Source of the DNA: JBBATK01 sp044228285
GTDB lineage: Bacteria; Bacteroidota; Ignavibacteria; Kapaibacteriales; NICIL-2
Direction: 5' to 3'
DNA length: 64,000 nucleotides
NCBI GenBank assembly: GCA_044228285.1
Contig: JBGAVD010000006.1
Coordinates: 1-64,000 of the forward strand
The translations under genes were made by a program, and so were the position numbers. Below, in pieces: positions 10,785-17,947 of this stretch. Below the pieces are notes generated by a model. It searched no databases and was not told the DNA's origin. It was given only the letters and a program-made list of their open reading frames with translations. Position 1 is the first letter of the stretch; each line of letters opens with the position of its first letter.

Positions 10785-10805
10785 AGACTACAAAGGTAGG
10801 GAGAA

Positions 10806-11055
10806 ATGCTCTGCGGCTCGTCAAGCAAGCACGACTCTGCGGCTCTGCGTGAGTCGTTCACGCAGAGACGCAGAGGATGATGAGCCGCTGAGCAGGAGCG
10901 TTTGCTCTGCGGCTCGTCAATAAAGCACGACTCTGCGGCTCTGCGTGAGTCGGCGTGTGTCGTTCACGCAGAGACGCAGAGGAGGATGAGCCGCTGAGCA
11001 GGAGCGTTGACTCTGCGGCTCTGCGTGAGTCGGCACCTGTCGTACACGCAGAGAC
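10806..11055. repeat. Palindromic repeat family A, cluster 1 (two to three units)
   Basis: Each unit of about 110 bp is two nested inverted repeats. The inner arms are CTCTGCGGCTCTGCGTGA and TTCACGCAGAGACGCAGAG. The outer arms are GCTCTGCGGCTCGTCA and TGATGAGCCGCTGAGC. The clearest unit runs from about 10914 to 11008; a preceding unit starts at 10808 and a truncated third follows at 11009-11055. The block fills the gap between the ABC-F start and the fliI stop, so transcripts reading through would fold strongly. The same family recurs at 36561-36975 with the same arms, showing that it is dispersed in the genome. Confidence 0.9.
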
Positions 11056-11071
11056 TAAGTCCCGCTCTCAA

Positions 11072-12388
11072 TTACTCATTCATCATCGACATCAATCTCT
11101 GCACCGTATCCTCGAAGTCGATGCTCTCGTGTGTGTCTTGCTTGAGGAATGCGCGGATTTTATCGATCAGCGAAACGGCTTTGTCGAGACGTGGATTGTT
11201 ACCGGGTTGGTAGGCACCTACATTGATGAGGTCTTCTGCTTCTGTGTAGATAGCAAGCATCTCTTTGAGTTTGGATGCCGCTGCGCGGTGTTGCTTGGTC
11301 GTGATATCGCCCATGACACGACTCAGACTTGGGAGAATGTCAATTGCCGGGTAGTGGGCTTGAGATGCGATTTTTCTGGAGAGCACAACGTGACCGTCAA
11401 GGATACCGCGGGCTGTATCGGAGATTGGTTCGTTCATGTCATCTCCTTCTACAAGGACGGTGTAGAGAGCGGTGATGGTTCCAACATCGGAGGTTCCGGC
11501 GCGCTCCATGGTTTTGTGCATGAGCGAGAAGACAGATGGCGTGTAGCCCTTTGCTGTAGGTGGTTCGCCAACGGCCAGACCTACTTCACGCTGAGCCATG
11601 GCTAGACGCGTGACAGAGTCCATCATGAGCATGACATCAAAGCCAAGATCACGGAAATACTCGGCAATGGTGGTTGCGGTGAGAGCTGCTTTGATACGAA
11701 TGAGCGCGGGCTCGTCGCTGGTTGCGCAAACAACAACTGAGCGAGACAATCCTTCTTCGCCTAAGTCTTTCTCCAAGAACTCGCGGACTTCACGACCTCG
11801 CTCACCAATCAAACCAATAATATTTATATCCGCCGAAGTATTGCGAGCAATCATTCCAAGCGTGGTTGACTTCCCTACACCAGATCCAGAAAAGATACCA
11901 ATACGTTGGCCTTTGCCGATTGTCATAACGCCATCAATAGCGCGAATGCCAGTTGAGATTGGTTCATGAATACGTTGTCTGAGAAGAGGATTCGGCGGCT
12001 TCGCATAGATCGAGCGCACATCATTCACCACGAAGGATCCTTTACCGTCCATGGGTTGTCCGAGACCATCCAGTACACGGCCGAGTAAAAACTTACCAAC
12101 GGAAACACTTAGGGGACGATGTGTGGAGATGAGCTCCATGCCTGGCATAAGATCCGCCTCTTGATGGAGCACCATCGAGAGAATGCGATTGTCTTTAAAA
12201 CCAACAATCTCGCACTGCCCTACAATTTCTTTCTTGTGATTGCGAATCAGGAGAACGTCGCCTATAGGAGCTTGAGGACCACGACTTTCTATGATCATCC
12301 CAACCACATGGGTAACCGTCCCTACATATTCAGCTGTGCTGGTGCGTTGGATACTTTGGATGAGACGACTCTGAAGTGTTGGCGACAT
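11072..12388 (-). CDS. fliI: Flagellar export ATPase FliI
   Basis: This is the hexameric F1-beta-like ATPase that powers flagellar type III export. The ATG at 12388 (MSPTLQSRLIQSIQRT) gives 438 residues, the usual FliI length; a TTG 45 bp further upstream also keeps the frame but is less likely. Visible are Walker A (GIFSGSGVGKSTTLGM), the loop GLIGERGREVREF, Walker B (DVMLMMDSVTRLAMAQREVG) and GEPPTAKGYTPSVFS, all typical of the FliI/YscN family. It follows fliH by about 140 bp on the same strand, and FliH is its regulator and partner. No other flagellar gene lies within the window, so the rest of the export apparatus must be elsewhere or missing. The 3' end abuts the palindromic repeat cluster. 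Confidence 0.93.
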   Translation of the reverse strand: MSPTLQSRLIQSIQRTSTAEYVGTVTHVVGMIIESRGPQAPIGDVLLIRNHKKEIVGQCEIVGFKDNRILSMVLHQEADLMPGMELISTHRPLSVSVGKFLLGRVLDGLGQPMDGKGSFVVNDVRSIYAKPPNPLLRQRIHEPISTGIRAIDGVMTIGKGQRIGIFSGSGVGKSTTLGMIARNTSADINIIGLIGERGREVREFLEKDLGEEGLSRSVVVCATSDEPALIRIKAALTATTIAEYFRDLGFDVMLMMDSVTRLAMAQREVGLAVGEPPTAKGYTPSVFSLMHKTMERAGTSDVGTITALYTVLVEGDDMNEPISDTARGILDGHVVLSRKIASQAHYPAIDILPSLSRVMGDITTKQHRAAASKLKEMLAIYTEAEDLINVGAYQPGNNPRLDKAVSLIDKIRAFLKQDTHESIDFEDTVQRLMSMMNE

Positions 12389-12528
12389 AGGGTTCCCTTT
12401 GCTTGTCTGCTTGCTATCTGTATCTCTGGTCAAACGATGCTCTACTCACTGTACTCTTTCATTTCTCAAACAACACTGAACGGTCTGTTCATGCTCTGAT
12501 CTGAGACTGTTCTAGTCTATTGAAGACT

Positions 12529-13362
12529 TTAGAACTCCTCTGTGAGCTCTTTCACTTGCACGGTTTCGTTCATAGTCAAGCGCAAGTGAGCAAGTTGCGT
12601 GCTGAGTTGCGTATCGATATGTCCCATGCTTGTTTCCAACACACAGGTTCCATTTTCAACTCCTGGGTCGGCTTGCACTTCAATTGACCGCAGAGTATTT
12701 GTACTGTTCAATAACTCCAAGTTTGCTTCCTGCATTGCTTCGTAACTATGCGGGTGCACGCGAATCACCACGTCACGCAGACCGTGCATCGTGACCAGCA
12801 CCTTGCGTGCTTGTTCAACTGCAAGCCGTGCGTTTACGGAAACCTCGCGTTGCAGAATGTGTTCTGCACAAACAATAGCCACATTAACTGCCATGGTTTG
12901 AAACTGCTCTATTTCCCTTGCGAACTGTTCCTGAAGATCCAGAACCAAGGTATCCAAGTTCTTCGCCTGCTCGCGCAGCTTGCCAATTTCCGATTCCATC
13001 AGCGCAGAGGTCACCGCTTGCCCGTCGGAGAAACCACGGTCGTAGGCTTGTTGAATATCAGCCTGAATTTCATCCAACGACATCGTCGCCTGATCGTTTT
13101 CAACCTCATGCTCCTCCTCTGTCATCTCCATTTGCAGGTTCGGCAGCACCGCTTCTTCGTCCAAAGGCGCATGTCGATCGAACTCTTCAAACACGTGCTG
13201 AGGCAACGAAACAGCCTGTTCCACGCTGATTATGCGGGCTTTTAGGGCTTTACGACGTATTTTTTCGTGTTGGATCATGGTTTGGCTATCAATTCCCATC
13301 TTCTCCTGCAAGCCTTGTGCCACCTTCGCTATTTGTCCACCACCTTTTTTTTCCTCGCCCAC
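12529..13362 (-). CDS. fliH: FliH-like flagellar assembly protein
   Basis: The 277-residue acidic protein starts at a GTG (13362). The middle carries a heptad-rich coiled coil (ALMESEIGKLREQAKNLDTL, VLDLQEQFAREIEQF). The C-terminal part (VAIVCAEHILQREVSVN, VIRVHPHSYEAM, IEVQADPGVENGTCVLET) matches the FliH/YscL C-terminal domain, which contacts FliI. Its position directly upstream of fliI supports the call. The N-terminal 100 residues are charged and poorly conserved, as usual. An ATG at codon 22 is an alternative start. It is divergent from rpmH, with a 249-bp shared intergenic region. Confidence 0.85.
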   Translation of the reverse strand: MGEEKKGGGQIAKVAQGLQEKMGIDSQTMIQHEKIRRKALKARIISVEQAVSLPQHVFEEFDRHAPLDEEAVLPNLQMEMTEEEHEVENDQATMSLDEIQADIQQAYDRGFSDGQAVTSALMESEIGKLREQAKNLDTLVLDLQEQFAREIEQFQTMAVNVAIVCAEHILQREVSVNARLAVEQARKVLVTMHGLRDVVIRVHPHSYEAMQEANLELLNSTNTLRSIEVQADPGVENGTCVLETSMGHIDTQLSTQLAHLRLTMNETVQVKELTEEF

Positions 13363-13423
13363 AGCTTCTTATGTGGAAAAATGTGTATCTTTGTGACCGT
13401 CTAAAAACAGTGCCCTTTCAGGG

Positions 13424-13451
13424 TATTGAAGCAGGGCCTTGATCGTATAAT
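13424..13451 (+). promoter_or_regulatory. Possible sigma-70-like promoter of the rpmH operon
   Basis: TATAAT at 13446-13451 is preceded after 16 nt by TATTGA at 13424-13429. Transcription from here would give rpmH a leader of about 150 nt. That leader contains small hairpins, for example CCTC/GAGG around 13481-13492 and AGATT/AATCT around 13531-13546. The -10 match is perfect and the -35 match is weak. Confidence 0.35.
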
Positions 13452-13611
13452 GGTAGTGTTCTTCGGTGTTTAGGCTGGAGCCTCTGATGAGGAAACAGAA
13501 TAGCACAGTAAAAAGGGCAGAGATTCAGAGAAATCTGAGTTCTAACCACTCTTATTCGCCGAGTTACAATCGAATCGTATAGTATTCAGACATCAATTTT
13601 ACGAGTAGCAC

Positions 13612-13758
13612 ATGAAACGCACCTATCAACCAAGCCGTCGCCGTCGCGCAAACAAACACGGTTTCCGTGCCCGCATGGCAACGAAGAATGGCCGCAAAGT
13701 GTTGGCTGCGCGCCGCGCCAAAGGTCGTCACAAACTCACCGTGAGCGACGAGCGTTAA
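13612..13758 (+). CDS. rpmH: 50S ribosomal protein L34
   Basis: This 48-residue, very basic protein begins MKRTYQPSRRRRANKHGFRA and continues RMATKNGRKVLAARRAKGRH, an unmistakable L34. It is a late-assembling component of the large ribosomal subunit, and its length is typical. It heads the rpmH-rnpA-yidD-yidC block on the plus strand, 87 bp before rnpA. This order is conserved across bacteria and is often close to the replication origin, although dnaA is not seen here. Confidence 0.98.
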   Translation: MKRTYQPSRRRRANKHGFRARMATKNGRKVLAARRAKGRHKLTVSDER

Positions 13759-13845
13759 GGCGGCACAGCAGTGCTGAACTATCAATGGAAAGCGATAGTG
13801 TGGTAGACTGACTACTGCCTATCGCTTTTTGTCTTCCAGACACCA

Positions 13846-14277
13846 ATGTCCACTCCGCGAATCGCTTCACTGAAGGGCAAGAACTCCTTCGAACTCGTTT
13901 TCAAACAGTGCCGCAAGCTCTCCAGTGGGAGTTTGAGTGCACATCTGCGTTTTCGCAGAGCTTCAGAAAACAAGCCACTTGAAGCAGATCCTACAGAGCA
14001 GCCGATTCGGGTTGGTATCATGCTTCGCAAGAAAATGCTTCCTTCAGCGGTTCTCCGCAATAGAGTAAAGCGTTTGATTCGTGAAGCGCTGCGACAGTAT
14101 AGCGTTGAGCAACCGCATCTATTTCGTTCTTTGGATGCAATGATTGTGTCGTGGAACACTCGACACGTCGCTGGCTCGTCAACGCTGCGACTGCGCGATG
14201 TAGCACCACTGGTGCTCAACATATTGGAGCAAGCTGCAGCCGTTCACTCTGTTAAACACCAACGTTCTTCAACATGA
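13846..14277 (+). CDS. rnpA: Ribonuclease P protein component
   Basis: The 143-residue basic protein assists the RNase P RNA in 5' maturation of tRNA precursors. It has the N-terminal KGKNSFELVFKQCRKLSSG segment that corresponds to the family's (K/R)xxxF...G region, then RVGIMLRKKMLPSAVLRN. The hallmark RNR motif is in NRVKRLIREALRQ. The last 25 residues are a divergent tail. The stop codon overlaps the start of yidD by 4 bp (ATGA), indicating translational coupling. Position between rpmH and yidD confirms the identity. Confidence 0.95.
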   Translation: MSTPRIASLKGKNSFELVFKQCRKLSSGSLSAHLRFRRASENKPLEADPTEQPIRVGIMLRKKMLPSAVLRNRVKRLIREALRQYSVEQPHLFRSLDAMIVSWNTRHVAGSSTLRLRDVAPLVLNILEQAAAVHSVKHQRSST

Positions 14278-14483
14278 AAGCCCTGGTGCTGTTCCTGCTT
14301 CGACTGTACAAAGGTCTTGTATCGCCGTTGCTCGGAAACAACTGCCGATTTTATCCCAGCTGCTCTGATTATGCAGTGCAAGCAGTTGACAAGTATGGTG
14401 TGCTGAAGGGTGGCTGGCTAGGCCTGAAACGTATATCACGCTGTCATCCCCTCCATCCGGGTGGGATCGACGAAGTTCCCTAG
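14274..14483 (+). CDS. yidD: Membrane protein insertion efficiency factor YidD
   Basis: This 69-residue protein has the family signature: an amphipathic N-terminus (MKALVLFLLRLYKGLVSPLL), then NNCRFYPSCSDYAVQAV with conserved cysteines, and KGGWLGLKRISRCHPLHPGG. It aids insertion of inner-membrane proteins by YidC and acts at the cytoplasmic face. Its start overlaps the rnpA stop by 4 bp and yidC begins 71 bp downstream. The length is typical. A hairpin sits across its stop codon. Confidence 0.96.
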   Translation: MKALVLFLLRLYKGLVSPLLGNNCRFYPSCSDYAVQAVDKYGVLKGGWLGLKRISRCHPLHPGGIDEVP

Positions 14484-14500
14484 GCCGAAGGCCGAAGGGA
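14477..14500 (+). promoter_or_regulatory. Hairpin at the yidD-yidC junction
   Basis: TCCCT (14477-14481) pairs with AGGGA (14496-14500), and the inner GGCC (14483-14486) pairs with GGCC (14490-14493) around a GAA loop. There is no T-tract, so a processing or translation-modulating role is more likely than termination. The yidD stop codon lies in the left arm. Confidence 0.4.
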
Positions 14501-14554
14501 TAGCGCAAAGAACTAAAGCACTTGCGCAGATGTTTTGAACCTACATCTTTTACC

Positions 14555-16402
14555 ATGGACAGACAATCACTCATCGGCTTTGTACTCATCGCTATCATCA
14601 TAACGGTGTGGATGGTGTACAATTCCAGTCATACTGCTCCGACTCCACCGAAGGACAGTCAGAAAACTGAGCAGACTACTCCAGCTGCTTCGCAGTCGCC
14701 TTCAACCACGCTGACTTCATCTCAACCCAATGCTGATACCCTGCGCCAACCTGCTGCTCCTCAAAAAGCAGAAGAATTGGTCTTGATCGAAAGCGATCTT
14801 TACAAAGCGTGGATTAGTTCGAAGGGTATGACGATTGTCCGCTTTGAACTCAAGAACTTTCAGTCGCACTATCACAAAGCTGTACAGCTCATTAAAGCGG
14901 CACAGCGCGAACTGTCTATTGCCTACACTGGTTCTAACGGCAAGCGCGTTGAAACCAAGTACGCAGACTTCAACTTTAAGAACCTGAACTCACATATCAT
15001 GCGTGTGAAGGGCGAAGAGACAGTAGTGCTGGAAGGCACGATGGATGCTGGCAATGGTGGCTCGATCTATCGTAAACTGAGCTTCAAAGGCAATGCCTAT
15101 CATATTGACGCTGACTTCCAACTCAGCAACATGGATAATGTCTTTCCTAGCACACAACGCTGGTACGATCTCAGCTGGGACAAAGGTCTAGAGTTTCAAG
15201 AAGCAAACAGTGTTGATGAGTCTGGCTCCTCTGTTGCTTTCGCCTCTCTCAATCAGTCATTGGAAGAGCTCGATGCGCCGAACTACAATGAGGCTGTGAA
15301 CTCGCACCACTCTGGTCGCGTTGACTTCATTGGCACAAAGACCAAGTACTTTATCGCTGCAATCCTCAACAAGAATTCTAATGGTGAGGATGATTACTAC
15401 CTTGATGGTATGCGCTATGGCGCGCCAGACAATGGTGTCATCGAAGAGTATTCCTGCGCCTTCCGTGTTCCCTATCGTGGTGGTGTTCAAAACAACAGCT
15501 TCCGCTTGTACCTTGGACCACTCGACTATGATATTGTGTCTGGCTACGGCATGGCTTCAACTGTCAACTTTGGTTGGAAGTGGATCGTTCGTCCTATCGG
15601 CGAGTACTTCATGCTTCCCGTGTTTAAGTTCATCTACTCCTTCTTGCCAAACTTCGGTATCGCGATTATCGTCTTCTCGATTTTCATGAAGCTGCTGCTC
15701 ACGCCGCTCTCGCGCGGACAAATGCAATCGGCACAAAAGATGAAGGCACTGCAACCTGAGGTTGATAAGCTCCGTGCGAAGTATGCTGACGACCCAACAG
15801 GAATGCAGCAAGCACAAATGAAGTTGTTCGGTGAGTACGGCATCAACCCTATGGGTGGCTGCTTGCCTCTGCTGCTTCAAATGCCAATTCTCTACGCTTT
15901 GTACTCGGTTCTTACCTCTAACATTCACATGCGCCAGGCTAGCTTTATCACTGGCTGGATCCCTGATCTCTCCATTCCTGATCACATTTTGCATTTGCCA
16001 TTCTCTATCATGGGCGTTCACGCGCTCTCTGGTATGGCCTTGATCATGGGTTTGAGTATGTTCATACAACAACGCATGACGGTGACCGACCCGAATCAAA
16101 AGGCAATGATCTACATGATGCCAGTGATGATGACCATGATGTTCTCGAACCTTCCCTCTGGTTTGAATTTGTACTACCTCACCTTCAACTTCCTGGGCAT
16201 CGCTCAGCAAGTGTATATGACGAAGTACTCGAAAACAAAGATCACTCTTGAAGAGCTTAAACGCATGCCGAAGAAGCAATCATGGCTGCAGAAACGTTTG
16301 GAGATGGCTCAGTCGATGGCTGAGGAACAAGGTTACAACAAAGTCCACACAGGCAATCAAAAGCCGCGCAACAAGAGTAACGGAAAGAATAATAAGAAGT
16401 AA
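14555..16402 (+). CDS. yidC: Membrane protein insertase YidC
   Basis: The insertase (615 residues from the ATG at 14555) places proteins into the inner membrane alone or with Sec. The start was chosen because MDRQSLIGFVLIAIIITVWM begins exactly with the N-terminal membrane anchor; the TTG at 14522 would add 11 residues without support. After a Ser/Thr/Gln-rich linker comes the large periplasmic beta-sandwich (about residues 85-350). The conserved C-terminal core has five membrane segments (WKWIVRPIGEYFMLPVFKFI, FGIAIIVFSIFMKLLLTPLS) with the substrate-groove arginine in LTPLSRGQ and the GGCLPLLLQMPILYALY segment. The C-terminal tail is Lys/Asn-rich, suited to ribosome contact. The large periplasmic domain is the Gram-negative type. 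A strong terminator follows. Confidence 0.97.
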   Translation: MDRQSLIGFVLIAIIITVWMVYNSSHTAPTPPKDSQKTEQTTPAASQSPSTTLTSSQPNADTLRQPAAPQKAEELVLIESDLYKAWISSKGMTIVRFELKNFQSHYHKAVQLIKAAQRELSIAYTGSNGKRVETKYADFNFKNLNSHIMRVKGEETVVLEGTMDAGNGGSIYRKLSFKGNAYHIDADFQLSNMDNVFPSTQRWYDLSWDKGLEFQEANSVDESGSSVAFASLNQSLEELDAPNYNEAVNSHHSGRVDFIGTKTKYFIAAILNKNSNGEDDYYLDGMRYGAPDNGVIEEYSCAFRVPYRGGVQNNSFRLYLGPLDYDIVSGYGMASTVNFGWKWIVRPIGEYFMLPVFKFIYSFLPNFGIAIIVFSIFMKLLLTPLSRGQMQSAQKMKALQPEVDKLRAKYADDPTGMQQAQMKLFGEYGINPMGGCLPLLLQMPILYALYSVLTSNIHMRQASFITGWIPDLSIPDHILHLPFSIMGVHALSGMALIMGLSMFIQQRMTVTDPNQKAMIYMMPVMMTMMFSNLPSGLNLYYLTFNFLGIAQQVYMTKYSKTKITLEELKRMPKKQSWLQKRLEMAQSMAEEQGYNKVHTGNQKPRNKSNGKNNKK

Positions 16403-16466
16403 GTACGGTAGAGTGAACGAACATTCTTCTCATGCTCGACACAGAGCTCTACCTACAAGTCTCTCG

Positions 16467-16496
16467 AAAGGCTCCTGATTTCAGGAGCCTTTTTTT
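16467..16496 (+). terminator. Rho-independent terminator after yidC
   Basis: AAAGGCTCCTGA (16467-16478), a TT loop, and TCAGGAGCCTTT (16481-16492) form a perfect 12-bp stem that runs into TTTT. It ends the rpmH-rnpA-yidD-yidC transcription unit. Confidence 0.92.
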
Positions 16497-16873
16497 GTGA
16501 TCACATCCAGCTCACACTATCCTGGCTAGAACACGTTCTTGCACACTGAAACGTTCTATGATTCATGACTATGCTTTCGACTGCGTCGAAAGCGTATGCC
16601 TGCAACGAGCTAGCTGGCTATGGAAGCTTGCATCATCGTTCAACGATTTCAAGACCTTGGGCGCTGCTTTGAGCAGCCCTTTGTAAGCCATTTTCCTACG
16701 CTGCGGTGGCTGACCCAGCTTTTGGCAGCAGTTTTGCAGGACAGTAGTGCTATATCAGCATTGTTTTGCCGTTGGTACGCAAAAGAGCCGTTCTGCTCTG
16801 AAAACAGGAGCAAAGCTAGGCCTTTTCGTATATTGCCCCGGAACTCATGCAGAGTGCACAAGGACGTACAACT
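16497..16873. other. Intergenic region with two hairpins
   Basis: No gene is seen in this stretch. GCTTTCGAC-TGC-GTCGAAAGC (16573-16593) is a perfect 9-bp hairpin. A second hairpin, GGG(C)GCTGC/GCAGCCC, lies at 16659-16679. Neither has a T-tract. They may be small REP-like palindromes, or regulatory for the membrane-protein gene downstream. Confidence 0.45.
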
Positions 16874-17869
16874 ATGACTACTTCACGCGTTCATTACATT
16901 GAACTCCGGAAGAACTCCCCTCTCCAGGTGATTATCTTCTTCAGCGTCTTTGCGCTCAGCTCCCTCGCGTTCTTTCGCTTCATTGGAGTGCCAGTTGCAG
17001 AAAAACTCTTTGCCGATTCGCTGAAGGCAAAACTCGAAATGGAAGGAGACGACCTGAACGAGTACACCAATTGGCGTATGACGGTTGAGCCTCCAAAGGG
17101 TAAGCATGGAGAATCGACTGGTGATCAGCAAGACACCAAAGTCTACTACTTCAACCCACTCCTCGCCATCCTTCCAGTTGTCATTGCACTTGGGTTGTTC
17201 TTCGCAGGCCTTCTCACAGCTGTGTTGCCGCCGCATCTGGGATATGTCCGACAGAAAATAGAACGTGAGATTATCAACACTCTGCACCTCTTCGCACGAC
17301 TCGAACACGCGGAACATACCGACCAGGAACTCATTGAACTCTCAGAGAGCATAAAGAAGGCAGACATTCATCATCTGCATGAACTAGAAGAACGATGGAA
17401 TGTAAGCTTCACTGAGTTAGAAGTTGCGCAGAGTGCCATTCGCTGGCGTGAACGTAGTATGTTTATGCGTTTAATGCGCGTTGATGACGCACTCAGACAC
17501 TATCTGAGAAATCACTTTACCATTCACTACGAGAACCCGGTACTCGGACTGATCTACATCGGCGCGGCAATCCTGATCATTATCATCGGATTGCGAGGCC
17601 TGCAGTTTATCCCGAAGGATCGTCCTTCTTTGGTTCTCTTCGCTATCAGCCTAGAGTTTATTCTGCTCATTGTGTACGCAGTGACCTTGATTTACACTAG
17701 AGAATCGGACCCGCAAGAGATCGATCATCCGACTATGGATGTTCAATCTCTCTTTAGCTCATCAAACAGTCCAGCATCTACACAGCAAGCAGAAAAGCTC
17801 CTTCGCATGTTCGTATCGACTCCGGTACAAAGCCAAGATGGAACGAAAGGAAAGGGTCGAGATGTCTAA
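16874..17869 (+). CDS. Membrane protein of unknown function, four predicted helices
   Basis: From the ATG at 16874 the protein has 331 residues; an upstream ATG at 16847 adds nine. A membrane helix near residues 15-35 (VIIFFSVFALSSLAFFRFIG) is followed by a charged loop and a second helix at about 95-120 (LLAILPVVIALGLFFAGLLT). A cytoplasmic helical domain of about 100 residues (HLFARLEHAEHTDQELIEL) comes next. A helical pair closes it (LIYIGAAILIIIIGL, LVLFAISLEFILLIVYAVT), with an unstructured Ser/Gln-rich tail. I recognise no family. The ATPase gene begins 78 bp downstream on the same strand, so the two may be co-transcribed and cooperate. Confidence 0.8.
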   Translation: MTTSRVHYIELRKNSPLQVIIFFSVFALSSLAFFRFIGVPVAEKLFADSLKAKLEMEGDDLNEYTNWRMTVEPPKGKHGESTGDQQDTKVYYFNPLLAILPVVIALGLFFAGLLTAVLPPHLGYVRQKIEREIINTLHLFARLEHAEHTDQELIELSESIKKADIHHLHELEERWNVSFTELEVAQSAIRWRERSMFMRLMRVDDALRHYLRNHFTIHYENPVLGLIYIGAAILIIIIGLRGLQFIPKDRPSLVLFAISLEFILLIVYAVTLIYTRESDPQEIDHPTMDVQSLFSSSNSPASTQQAEKLLRMFVSTPVQSQDGTKGKGRDV

Positions 17870-17947
17870 ACCCAACACTCTTTTGCTGACACTTGCAGAT
17901 GAGCAGTATTGACTTTGCAGCAACGCGCTGATTGATTTCACGTTCAG

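Noticed and set aside
10806..11055. Possible CRISPR array
   Set aside because: The units are palindromic and contiguous, with no unique spacers of constant length and no cas genes nearby. The same holds for 36561-36975 and 27163-27397.
13484..13496. CTGATGA followed by GAAAC, resembling a hammerhead ribozyme core
   Set aside because: There is only one base between the two boxes, so stem II is missing, and no flanking stems I and III or cleavage triplet can be paired.
15557..16279. 240-codon minus-strand open frame
   Set aside because: It is the complement of the conserved yidC core and is His/Leu-rich in the way typical of shadow frames.
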